From Clostridia bacterium (GTDB lineage Bacteria > Bacillota_A > Clostridia > Oscillospirales > CAG-272), in assembly GCA_017408625.1 (NCBI GenBank), contig JAFQUG010000064.1, positions 1-5,378 on the forward strand: a stretch of 5,378 nt of DNA, given 5' to 3'. The translations under genes were made by a program, and so were the position numbers. The notes beneath the pieces were generated by a model. The model ran no database searches and was not told the DNA's origin. It worked only from the letters and a program-made list of their open reading frames with translations. Positions 1 to 4,425 of the stretch are shown here, in pieces (position 1 is the stretch's first letter; each line of letters begins with the position of its first letter).

Positions 1-905
1 CCGGTCGAGCCGTGCGGAAAATGACTTTTCCCGCAAAGATGCAAAAGCGAAATCTGCTCACCGTACGCGTCATGCACACCCTGCTCGGGCGCACGCATGC
101 CGTCTATGACAAACATGCTGTCATTTTCAAACTGCGGCTTTTTGCCGGGGTAGACCGCCACAAGCCAATTGCCCGTATGCGCGTCGTATTCCAAATTCTG
201 CACGCCCCAGTTTGTGTTTCCCGTATACAAAAAGTATTTCCCCACACTATACGCACCGCTTTGGTGCATGTGCTCCTGGTAAAGCGAATGCGCCACCGTA
301 TCCCACCAATCCGCCGCGTCAAAGGACAACATGACCTGATAGTCGTTGTCCGTGCGCGTCACGTCTCCGTACACACCGTAGCAAATATGCAGCATTTGCT
401 TGCCGTCGCGCGTGCCGAATTGGGGCCCCCACGCCGTGCCGTCAATGCCGCTGCATGCATACTTGTGTGCAAGCTCCTTGCCATTCAATTGCACCGTGGC
501 TTCAAAATCCGCCACCACCTCGGGCAAATAGACCGCGCGCATCACCCCGTCCTTTTCCGCGTCCATACCGGGGCGATCAATGCGCTCTGCGTCAAAGATG
601 GCGCAATAAAAGGCGTTGTCAATCTGCTTGTCCGCCATGTCAAGGTGTCGCAAGATCCCCTTGCCGATCGCATCGTTCTTGTATTCCAAGGAGCCGTATA
701 CGCGGCCGTCCGCCTCGCACAGATCAATGCAACCAAGGTGGCCGATCAAGCCCTCCACGCTGCCAATCAGATTTCCTGCAAGGTCAGTCTTGACCAGCTT
801 GGTGGTAAAGGAATAGTACACGCACCCGTTTTTTGCATCCACCGCGATACCCTGACAATGGCATGCGCCGAAATATCCGGAAAAAATGCTGCTTGGCAGA
901 TGCAT
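1..905 (-). CDS. Conserved protein of unknown function, 3' end outside window
   Basis: An open minus-strand frame of 301 codons runs from ATG at 905 to the left edge with no stop, so the C-terminus is missing. The start is set by an AAAGGGGAG ribosome binding site just upstream and a strong promoter about 30 bp away. The protein begins MHLPSSIFSGYFGACHCQGI and has no signal peptide or membrane segment, so it should be cytoplasmic. Short beta-strand-like stretches recur (VYYSFTTKLVKTDLAGNLIG, GHLGCIDLCEADGRVYGSLE, QMLHICYGVYGDV, YFLYTGNTNWGVQNLEYDA), a pattern typical of beta-propeller proteins, where residues such as 'TDLAGNLIGSV' often mark blade edges. C15, H16 and C17 form a CHC cluster near the N-terminus. 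I remember similar uncharacterised proteins from Clostridia, but I assign no function. The propeller fold is inference. Confidence 0.82.
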   Translation of the reverse strand, partial: MHLPSSIFSGYFGACHCQGIAVDAKNGCVYYSFTTKLVKTDLAGNLIGSVEGLIGHLGCIDLCEADGRVYGSLEYKNDAIGKGILRHLDMADKQIDNAFYCAIFDAERIDRPGMDAEKDGVMRAVYLPEVVADFEATVQLNGKELAHKYACSGIDGTAWGPQFGTRDGKQMLHICYGVYGDVTRTDNDYQVMLSFDAADWWDTVAHSLYQEHMHQSGAYSVGKYFLYTGNTNWGVQNLEYDAHTGNWLVAVYPGKKPQFENDSMFVIDGMRAPEQGVHDAYGEQISLLHLCGKSHFPHGST

Positions 906-935
906 GTCGCGCTCCCCTTTCATGAATATATTTCT

Positions 936-964
936 ATTATACTGCGTGATGCGGGGAAAGTCAA
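936..964 (-). promoter_or_regulatory. Sigma-A promoter of the unknown-function gene
   Basis: On the minus strand, TTGACT (964-959) and TATAAT (941-936) are separated by exactly 17 bp. Predicted transcription start is near 929, giving a short leader of about 24 nt that carries the AAAGGGGAG ribosome binding site. The -35 lies immediately after the terminator of the upstream DUF11 gene, so the two genes are separate transcription units. Confidence 0.85.
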
Positions 965-999
965 GGGAAAAGAGGGGCATCCGATGCATCGGATGCCCC
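965..999 (-). terminator. Rho-independent terminator of the DUF11 gene
   Basis: A perfect 26 bp palindrome (974-999; arms GGGGCATCCGA and TCGGATGCCCC around GCATGC-type centre) begins 7 bp past the TGA stop at 1007. On the minus strand it is followed by TCTTTTCCC. The U-tract is short but the stem is very stable. It directly abuts the -35 box of the next gene. Confidence 0.8.
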
Positions 1000-1006
1000 A
1001 AAAGGA

Positions 1007-1858
1007 TCAAATCGTACCGCTGACCACCAGTGTGCTCTCTCCGGGCGTGACGGTCACAGTGCCGTCAGCCCCTCGCACAAAGGTAGCGGCAGGCACCGTG
1101 ATCACGCTTGTCACGGTGGCAAACTCGCCCGTAGCTGCATTATAAACGTAGCCCGTCCCCTCGGTCAGCACCACGCCGTCCAGCGTGACCGAGGAAATAT
1201 CCAGCACGGGATCAAAGGTGTCGGTCACCTGCAAATTGTCGGTCGCCACGGCTGCGGTATTGCCGAAGTTCTGAATGACAAAGGTGTAGGTGATGGTGCC
1301 ATTCTCGGCCACGGAGGTGGGCGAGAGTGCCTTGGTGATGCTCAGCATGGGCTGATCCGCCGTGGTCACGGTAGCAGAATCGCTGATTGGCTCGGGAACG
1401 CCGTTGCCCGAAACCGTAGCGGTGTTGGTGATCTGAGCGTTTACACCCAGAGGTGCCGCATCGGTCACCTCGGCAGCGTAAATCAGCACCGCGTTGCCAC
1501 CTGCGGGCACGGAAAGGTTGCCAAAGCTCAAGGGCTGCGTCTGCTCGGGCACAGGCTCGGGCTGCAGCACGCCGTTCACGTACAACAGTACGCTGCCCGG
1601 CACGTATGCCAGCGGATACAGCACAGTACCGCCAAAGTCAATCGCACCCAGATCGTCGCTCACGGCAAGGCCTGTCAGTGCTGTCGTTCCAGAATTGATA
1701 AGGGAGACGGCATAAGTGACCGTATCCCCTGCCGTGTAGGTGTCCGAAAGCGCGGTCTTGGTCATGCTCAGCGTTTCCAGTATCGTGCCGGTGACGGTGT
1801 TGGAATCCACCGAGCGGCCATTGTAAGAAAGCGTTGCTCTATTCGTAAAAATTGCCAT
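1007..1858 (-). CDS. Two-repeat DUF11 domain protein
   Basis: The 283-residue product carries two DUF11-type beta-sandwich repeats, at about residues 30-150 and 172-283. Each opens with LS(M/I)TKALS-like residues, then a TYTFVIQNFGNT-like strand and a (V)TD(T/D) segment (LSMTKTALSDTYTAGDTVTY; LSITKALSPTSVAENGTITY). The protein has no Cys, Trp or His and only two Lys, and is strongly acidic and Thr/Val/Gly-rich, as in extracellular repeat proteins. Yet there is no signal peptide, sorting motif or transmembrane anchor. DUF11 repeats are usually found in large cell-surface proteins; small stand-alone versions starting MA.FTN.A.LSYNG are common in Clostridia and have no established role. ATG at 1858 is supported by GGAG eight bases upstream. 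A terminator follows the stop, so it is monocistronic. Confidence 0.9.
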   Translation of the reverse strand: MAIFTNRATLSYNGRSVDSNTVTGTILETLSMTKTALSDTYTAGDTVTYAVSLINSGTTALTGLAVSDDLGAIDFGGTVLYPLAYVPGSVLLYVNGVLQPEPVPEQTQPLSFGNLSVPAGGNAVLIYAAEVTDAAPLGVNAQITNTATVSGNGVPEPISDSATVTTADQPMLSITKALSPTSVAENGTITYTFVIQNFGNTAAVATDNLQVTDTFDPVLDISSVTLDGVVLTEGTGYVYNAATGEFATVTSVITVPAATFVRGADGTVTVTPGESTLVVSGTI

Positions 1859-1882
1859 TGTATTTTCTCCTTGGATCGTAGC

Positions 1883-1910
1883 GGATGGCGTCTGCCCGGG
1901 CAGTCCATCC
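1883..1910 (-). promoter_or_regulatory. Strong stem-loop in the DUF11 5' leader
   Basis: On the minus strand the leader contains GGATGG paired with CCATCC (1910-1905 with 1888-1883) enclosing the palindrome CTGCCCGGGCAG (1903-1892). Together they form a nearly continuous stem with a small internal asymmetry. If the promoter at 1918-1948 is right, transcription begins almost exactly at the base of this hairpin. It ends about 24 nt before the start codon and leaves the GGAG site free. A 5' mRNA-stabilising hairpin is a reasonable inference; an operator is the alternative. Confidence 0.5.
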
Positions 1911-1917
1911 TATCGAC

Positions 1918-1948
1918 AGTATATGAGAAAATACGGCAGCTGTTGCAA
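1918..1948 (-). promoter_or_regulatory. Probable promoter of the DUF11 gene
   Basis: TATACT (1923-1918) is a good -10 box. The -35 is weak: either GCAACA with a 17 bp spacer or TTGCAA with 19 bp. It lies directly downstream of the terminator at 1950-1976, as expected for a new transcription unit. Confidence 0.45.
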
Positions 1949-1949
1949 A

Positions 1950-1976
1950 GCAAAAGCCGACCTGCAAAAGGCGGCC
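1950..1976 (-). terminator. Terminator of the csoR-eamA operon, displaced by the inserted element
   Basis: On the minus strand GCCGCC and GGTCGGC (one bulged base) flank the loop TTTTGCA and are followed by TTTTGCTTTGC. It starts two bases past the left copy of the 9 bp direct repeat. If the inverted-repeat element is removed, this hairpin would begin directly after the eamA stop. So it appears to be the operon's original terminator, now about 200 bp from its gene. Confidence 0.55.
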
Positions 1977-1985
1977 ATCTGCTAC
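1977..1985. repeat. Left target-site duplication of the MITE
   Basis: ATCTGCTAC is identical to 2173-2181 on the other side of the inverted-repeat element. The next base differs (A versus G). This is the normal footprint of a transposition event with a 9 bp duplication. Confidence 0.7.
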
Positions 1986-2172
1986 ACAATGTCATTCAGT
2001 TAAGAAAACACGATGCGCCCCCGCCCCCTGTCATCCTCGAGCAAGCAGCCCTCTTTTTAAGATTCTTCGCTTCGCTCAATGAATGAATCGCTCCGCAAAG
2101 CAGAACTTAAAGAGGGCTGCGCCGCGAAGGATCTTGGGGGCGGGATAGGAATTCCTTAGCTGAATGACATTG
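1986..2172. mobile_element. MITE-like element, ~187 bp, non-coding
   Basis: The ends are inverted repeats: CAATGTCATTCAGTTAAG at 1987-2004 and its complement CTTAGCTGAATGACATTG at 2155-2172, 17 of 18 matching. Further complementary blocks lie inside: CCCCGCCCCC with GGGGGCGGG, ATCCT with AGGAT, and GCAGCCCTCTTT with AAAGAGGGCTGC. The whole unit can therefore fold into one long imperfect hairpin. A central GATTCTTCGCTTCGCTCA resembles the GAAGCGAAGAATC motif of widespread bacterial interspersed repeats. No ORF of substance is present, so it would be moved only by a transposase elsewhere. Perfect 9 bp direct repeats on both sides support transposition. Confidence 0.8.
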
Positions 2173-2181
2173 ATCTGCTAC
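2173..2181. repeat. Right target-site duplication of the MITE, containing the eamA stop
   Basis: The second copy of ATCTGCTAC. The eamA stop codon (TAG on minus, 2180-2178) lies inside it, so the insertion left the protein intact. Confidence 0.7.
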
Positions 2182-3077
2182 GTTGTTTTCTTTTTTCCGA
2201 ATAAAGGCTTGTCATTAGCGCAAAGGAAAGCGCCGATGACCATCAGCCCAAGAGCGATATAGTACGTATACGGCGGCCACTGACCAAAAATGACCAGCGA
2301 GAGCAGCGTGCCGATAAAGGGGGCAACGGCATAATACGCGCTGGTTCTGGCTGCCCCCAGCTGCCTTTGCGCATACACGTAAAAGAAAATGCTCAGGCCA
2401 TACGCCACAAATCCGACGCACAGCACAGCCAATACGCTCCACAGCGTCCGGATCCTCTCGCCGATACAAAGCCCGATGATAACCGACCCGAGCCCCGAAA
2501 ACGTGCCCTTGAGCAGCACGATCTGCAAGGGATCCTTGGACGACAGCTTTCTCGTGCAGTTATTCTCAAAGCCCCAGCACACAGAGGCAAGCAGAATAAA
2601 GAGCGAGCCGAATGAAAATTGCAGCCCCGAGAGATCCTCAAAGGAAAGCAGCGCGCAGGAAAGCGTGACAAACAGAATGCCGAACCACAGTCTTGGGCTG
2701 ATCCTTTCCTTGAATATCATCAGTGCAATCAGCGAGGTGGCCACGATCTCAAAGTTGTTGAGCAAGGACGCGTTTGCCGCTGTTGTGGCGTTAAGCCCGA
2801 TCAAAAGGAAGATGGGCGCGGCAATATCCAAAGCGATCATGGCAAGTGTATAAGGAAGCTCGGCCTTGCTCAGGCTTGCCTCGGACCTTTGCGTTTTGCG
2901 CGTCATGCGAAACAGTGCGATCAGTCCCATGCCAAGCCCTGCACCGAGATACAAAAAGCCTGCCATCAGCGTCGGTGACATAAAATCAAGCAACAGCTTG
3001 GACAAAGGAGAATTCAGGGCATACAGTGCTGCCGCCAGGATGGCCCAAAAAATGCCCGTTTTCGCAGAGCTTTTCAT
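2178..3077 (-). CDS. EamA/DMT-family membrane transporter
   Basis: A 299-residue integral membrane protein with ten predicted helices at about 8-28, 36-56, 76-94, 100-122, 130-146, 155-170, 185-206, 212-234, 244-264 and 272-288. This is the usual length and two-times-five layout of the drug/metabolite transporter superfamily, with two EamA repeats. Family-typical stretches are NNFEIVATSLIALMIFKERI at the end of repeat 1 and AYYAVAPFIGTLLSLVIFGQ near the end of repeat 2. The C-terminus is basic (KPLFGKKKTT). The substrate cannot be read from sequence; EamA proteins export amino acids, metabolites or drugs. Its ATG overlaps the stop of the upstream metal-sensor gene as ATGA, so it is translationally coupled and presumably induced by the ligand of that repressor. 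A role in metal or metal-complex efflux is inference. The stop sits at the junction with the MITE. Confidence 0.93.
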   Translation of the reverse strand: MKSSAKTGIFWAILAAALYALNSPLSKLLLDFMSPTLMAGFLYLGAGLGMGLIALFRMTRKTQRSEASLSKAELPYTLAMIALDIAAPIFLLIGLNATTAANASLLNNFEIVATSLIALMIFKERISPRLWFGILFVTLSCALLSFEDLSGLQFSFGSLFILLASVCWGFENNCTRKLSSKDPLQIVLLKGTFSGLGSVIIGLCIGERIRTLWSVLAVLCVGFVAYGLSIFFYVYAQRQLGAARTSAYYAVAPFIGTLLSLVIFGQWPPYTYYIALGLMVIGAFLCANDKPLFGKKKTT

Positions 3078-3349
3078 ATCAGCTTGTCGATCGCGCCCTT
3101 GAGATGCTCGATTGCCTCCTCGTCGTCTTGCTTAACCGCCTCCACAATGCAATGGTCGATATGATCCTTTAAGATCACCTTGCTCAAATTAGAGATCTCC
3201 GCGCGGACGGCAGAGAGCTGGATCAGTACCTCGCTGCAATCTCTTCCCTCTTCCACCATTCGCTTGACAGCGTTCATATGCCCGATCGCACGCGACATGC
3301 GATTGAGCACCGCCTTTGTATGTTCATGCTCGTGTTCGTGTTTTTCCAT
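3074..3349 (-). CDS. csoR: CsoR/FrmR-family metal-sensing transcriptional repressor
   Basis: An all-helical DNA-binding repressor of the DUF156 family, 91 residues from the ATG at 3349. That start is chosen because AAGGAGG lies five bases upstream. A longer frame opens at 3367, but its ATG overlaps the operator palindrome and has no ribosome binding site. With this start, C38, H63 and C67 have the 25 and 4 residue spacings of the Cu(I)-binding C-H-C triad of Mycobacterium tuberculosis CsoR (C36-H61-C65). An RcnR-type Ni/Co site would have a different set, and CstR lacks the histidine. The N-terminus MEKHEHEHEH has four alternating His (4, 6, 8, 10), a possible extra metal-binding tail. It heads an operon with an EamA transporter and probably represses its own promoter through the C6-A-G6 palindrome. 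Copper is the best guess for ligand. Confidence 0.92.
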   Translation of the reverse strand: MEKHEHEHEHTKAVLNRMSRAIGHMNAVKRMVEEGRDCSEVLIQLSAVRAEISNLSKVILKDHIDHCIVEAVKQDDEEAIEHLKGAIDKLI

Positions 3350-3365
3350 AACGGCCTCCTTCGAC

Positions 3366-3386
3366 ATATCCCCCCAGGGGGGATAT
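3366..3386. promoter_or_regulatory. Probable CsoR operator
   Basis: A perfect 21 bp palindrome: ATATCCCCCC, central A, GGGGGGATAT. Known CsoR-family operators are short palindromes with C and G tracts flanked by TA (for example TACCCC...GGGGTA), and this fits closely. It covers the predicted transcription start (about 3384) and lies between the -10 box and the ribosome binding site of the repressor gene, so binding would block initiation. Confidence 0.8.
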
Positions 3387-3390
3387 TAGC

Positions 3391-3419
3391 AGTATAGCAT
3401 GCGCGGGCAGGATTGTCAA
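3391..3419 (-). promoter_or_regulatory. Sigma-A promoter of the csoR-eamA operon
   Basis: TTGACA (3419-3414), a 17 bp spacer and TATACT (3396-3391) on the minus strand. The start point would fall inside the C6-A-G6 palindrome. A promoter this close to consensus fits a gene controlled mainly by repression. Confidence 0.88.
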
Positions 3420-3446
3420 TATGTTTTTGGAACAAGCGAATTTGGC

Positions 3447-3603
3447 GTCGCAAAGCGGCGAGGTTTGGATAGAGGATATTGGCACCGAACAGGATTCAGA
3501 ACCTATGCTTGCGCCAGTGCGCGTCCTGTCTGTTTTCTCAACCTGCGCAAGCCATAGCCGATTTGCTCCTATCGTCTCAAAGCGGCGAGGTTCTGAATCG
3601 GTG
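3447..3603. repeat. Scrambled repeats with copies of the tRNA-Arg 3' end
   Basis: This stretch has no convincing gene but dense repeats. 3481-3504 is a near copy of the tRNA-Arg 3' end in the same orientation as the tRNA: on minus it reads AGGTTCTGAATCC then TGTTCGGTGC, against AGGTTCAAATCC then TGTTCGGTGC in the tRNA. The T-loop is one base too long. 3588-3603 holds the inverted partner AGGTTCTGAATCGGTG on plus, with five bases missing. CTATGCTTGCGC (3503-3514) pairs with GCGCAAGCCATAG (3545-3557). A direct repeat, GTC(G/T)CAAAGCGGCGAGGTT, occurs at 3447-3465 and 3574-3592. The layout matches the block downstream of tRNA-Gln. Confidence 0.7.
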
Positions 3604-3610
3604 AGGGGCG

Positions 3611-3649
3611 AGATAAAAACAAAGGGGGAATCCTGATAGGATTCCCCCT
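3611..3649 (-). terminator. Terminator of tRNA-Arg, possibly bidirectional
   Basis: AGGGGGAATCCT (3623-3634) and AGGATTCCCCCT (3638-3649) form a perfect 12 bp stem with a three-base loop. On minus it is followed by TTGTTTTTATC, a clear U-tract. The plus strand also has TGTTTTTATG after the stem, so it could stop transcription from either side. Confidence 0.9.
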
Positions 3650-3658
3650 CTGTTTTTA

Positions 3659-3735
3659 TGGCGCACCGAACAGGATTTGAACCTGCGGCACCAAGCGTCG
3701 GAGGCTTGTGCTCTATCCAGCTGAGCTACCGGTGC
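3659..3735 (-). tRNA. tRNA-Arg(CCG)
   Basis: A complete cloverleaf on the minus strand. The acceptor GCACCGG (3735-3729) pairs with TCGGTGC (one G-U pair). The D-arm reads GCTC...GAGC, the anticodon stem CAAGC/GCTTG holds the loop CTCCGAC with anticodon CCG, and the T-arm is GCAGG-TTCAAAT-CCTGT. The discriminator is G and CCA is encoded at 3661-3659. It reads the arginine codon CGG. It is divergent from tRNA-Gln, with about 210 bp between the two 5' ends. Confidence 0.97.
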
Positions 3736-3745
3736 GTACCGTGTC

Positions 3746-3774
3746 ATTATATCATATTCCAATCCTTTTTGCAA
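3746..3774 (-). promoter_or_regulatory. Promoter of tRNA-Arg
   Basis: TTGCAA (3774-3769), 17 bp, and TATAAT (3751-3746) preceded by TGA, an extended -10. The predicted start lies a few bases before the mature 5' end at 3735, giving a very short leader to be removed by RNase P. Confidence 0.85.
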
Positions 3775-3898
3775 CCCCTCGCATGCAAAAATTCCTCGTC
3801 AAATTCCTGCAAAAACGCCCGATTTGCTGAATAAATGCAGGCTTTTTGCGGCATACTCAAAAAAGAAAAAACTTTTTGGAGAATTTTTCATTTTGGTA

Positions 3899-3927
3899 TT
3901 GACAAATACAAACCTTTCTGTTATAAT
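3899..3927 (+). promoter_or_regulatory. Consensus sigma-A promoter of tRNA-Gln
   Basis: TTGACA (3899-3904), exactly 17 bp, and TATAAT (3922-3927): a perfect consensus promoter, as expected for a stable RNA. Start near 3934 leaves a leader of roughly 12 nt. The A/T-rich stretch at 3858-3898 could serve as an UP element. Confidence 0.92.
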
Positions 3928-3945
3928 AACCGATGTTGAAAATAT

Positions 3946-4021
3946 TGCGGCATCGCCAAGCGGTAAGGCAACGGACTCTGACTCCGTCATTCCCTAGGTT
4001 CGAATCCTAGTGCCGCAGCCA
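3946..4021 (+). tRNA. tRNA-Gln(CTG)
   Basis: A complete cloverleaf. The acceptor is TGCGGCA/TGCCGCA with the T1-A72 pair typical of bacterial glutamine tRNAs. The anticodon stem ACGGA/TCCGT holds the loop CTCTGAC with anticodon CTG, and the T-arm is CTAGG-TTCGAAT-CCTAG. The discriminator is G and CCA is encoded at 4019-4021. It reads codon CAG. The 3' acceptor strand with CCA has a perfect complement beyond the terminator (4063-4074). Confidence 0.97.
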
Positions 4022-4023
4022 AT

Positions 4024-4061
4024 AGAAAGAGCACCACGCCAGTCGGCTTGGTGCTCTTTCT
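4024..4061 (+). terminator. Hairpin terminator of tRNA-Gln
   Basis: AGAAAGAGCACCA (4024-4036) pairs perfectly with TGGTGCTCTTTCT (4049-4061), and GCC/GGC extends the stem towards an AGTC loop past one mismatch. The U-rich stretch TCTTTCT lies inside the descending arm, so this is a weaker U-tract than usual. Stem pairing continues outward into the tRNA acceptor (4011-4022 with 4063-4074). Confidence 0.75.
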
Positions 4062-4062
4062 G

Positions 4063-4148
4063 TTGGCTGCGGCACTGGCAGATTCTCACCTAGTTCTTTG
4101 CGCACTCCGTGCGCAAAGATTAGGTTCGCATTCCCCGCCCGAAGGTCG
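4063..4148 (+). repeat. tRNA-tail repeat block, copy A
   Basis: It opens with TTGGCTGCGGCACTGGC, of which the first 14 bases are the exact antisense of the tRNA-Gln 3' end including CCA. Then comes GATTCTCACCTAG, a degraded antisense T-arm (tRNA antisense: GATTCGAACCTAG). A perfect 10 bp hairpin follows (CTTTGCGCAC, TCC, GTGCGCAAAG; 4096-4118), then the sense T-arm-like AGGTTCGCATTCCCC and CCGAAGGTCGG. The first and last parts recur at 5289-5305 and 5346-5372 with nearly the same spacing but different hairpins between. Confidence 0.7.
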
Positions 4149-4220
4149 GAGAGCGGCTCGCACAGCGAGACATTCTCCAGACGAAGGGCGCGGGAATCTT
4201 CGCGCGCAGCGCGAATACCC
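4139..4220 (+). other. Cluster of short hairpins with three-base loops
   Basis: No gene is visible here. Consecutive perfect stems are CCGA-AGG-TCGG (4139-4149), CTCGC-ACA-GCGAG (4157-4169) nested inside GGAGA/TCTCC (4148-4152 with 4174-4178), and TTCGCGC-GCA-GCGCGAA (4199-4215) enclosed by GGG/CCC. GC-rich, unlike the AT-rich DNA that follows. Function unknown; it may be the body of the tRNA-tail element. Confidence 0.5.
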
Positions 4221-4240
4221 TAGTTCCGTCTTTTTTACTT

Positions 4241-4311
4241 TTTCACTCTTCACTTTTCACTCAAACCTCTTGTCGATTTTTGGCAAGTAATAAGTAATAG
4301 TGAATAGTGAA
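4241..4311. repeat. Interspersed ~70 bp repeat R1, left of the GNAT gene
   Basis: Nearly identical to 5069-5147: both carry TTCTTCACTTTTCACT-like arms, AACCTCTTGTCG, TTTTTGGCAAGTAA and TAAGTAATAGTGAATAGTGA. The arms are partly complementary (TCACTCTTCACTTTTCACT with AGTAATAGTGAATAGTGA), giving a quasi-palindrome built on a TTCACTA-type heptamer. Non-coding. Confidence 0.8.
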
Positions 4312-4325
4312 AAGATATTTCGGTA

Positions 4326-4358
4326 GAGTTTCGCGGTGCGAAACTCATTTTTTATTTT
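4326..4358 (+). terminator. Terminator upstream of the GNAT gene
   Basis: GAGTTTCGC (4326-4334), loop GGT, GCGAAACTC (4338-4346), then ATTTTTTATTTT. A textbook intrinsic terminator on plus. It ends five bases before the -35 of the GNAT promoter and insulates that gene from tRNA-Gln transcription. Confidence 0.88.
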
Positions 4359-4362
4359 AAGG

Positions 4363-4391
4363 TTGACAAGCAGTAATTTTTATGGTACACT
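4363..4391 (+). promoter_or_regulatory. Promoter of the GNAT gene
   Basis: TTGACA (4363-4368), 17 bp spacer, TACACT (4386-4391) preceded by TGG, an extended -10. The start would be near 4398, leaving a short leader with TTAGGAG before the ATG. Confidence 0.88.
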
Positions 4392-4425
4392 ACTTTTAAA
4401 AGCAAACCAATTAGGAGCAAAAATT

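Noticed and set aside
12..1145. A 377-codon plus-strand open frame
   Set aside because: It lies opposite the unknown-function gene and the DUF11 gene, which have promoters, ribosome binding sites and recognisable protein. Its product is His/Arg/Val-rich without domain structure, and it runs through the DUF11 terminator and a promoter.
2389..2853. A 154-codon plus-strand open frame
   Set aside because: It is antisense to the EamA transporter, which has clear membrane helices and translational coupling. No ribosome binding site or known domain supports the antisense frame.
3447..3603. CRISPR array because of repeated units
   Set aside because: There are only two copies of the 19 bp direct repeat, 127 bp apart, with related tRNA fragments between. 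There is no regular repeat-spacer spacing and there are no cas genes.
3421..3636. A 71-codon plus-strand open frame
   Set aside because: It overlaps the tRNA-derived repeats and the terminator of tRNA-Arg, and has no ribosome binding site. The repeats account for the sequence.
3806..3848. Terminator-like inverted repeat between the two tRNA promoters (GCAAAAACGCC with GGCTTTTTGC)
   Set aside because: It has a bulge and a long loop, and no gene reads into it from either side.
4048..4290. An 80-codon plus-strand open frame
   Set aside because: It begins in the tRNA-Gln terminator and consists of hairpins and repeat R1. There is no ribosome binding site.
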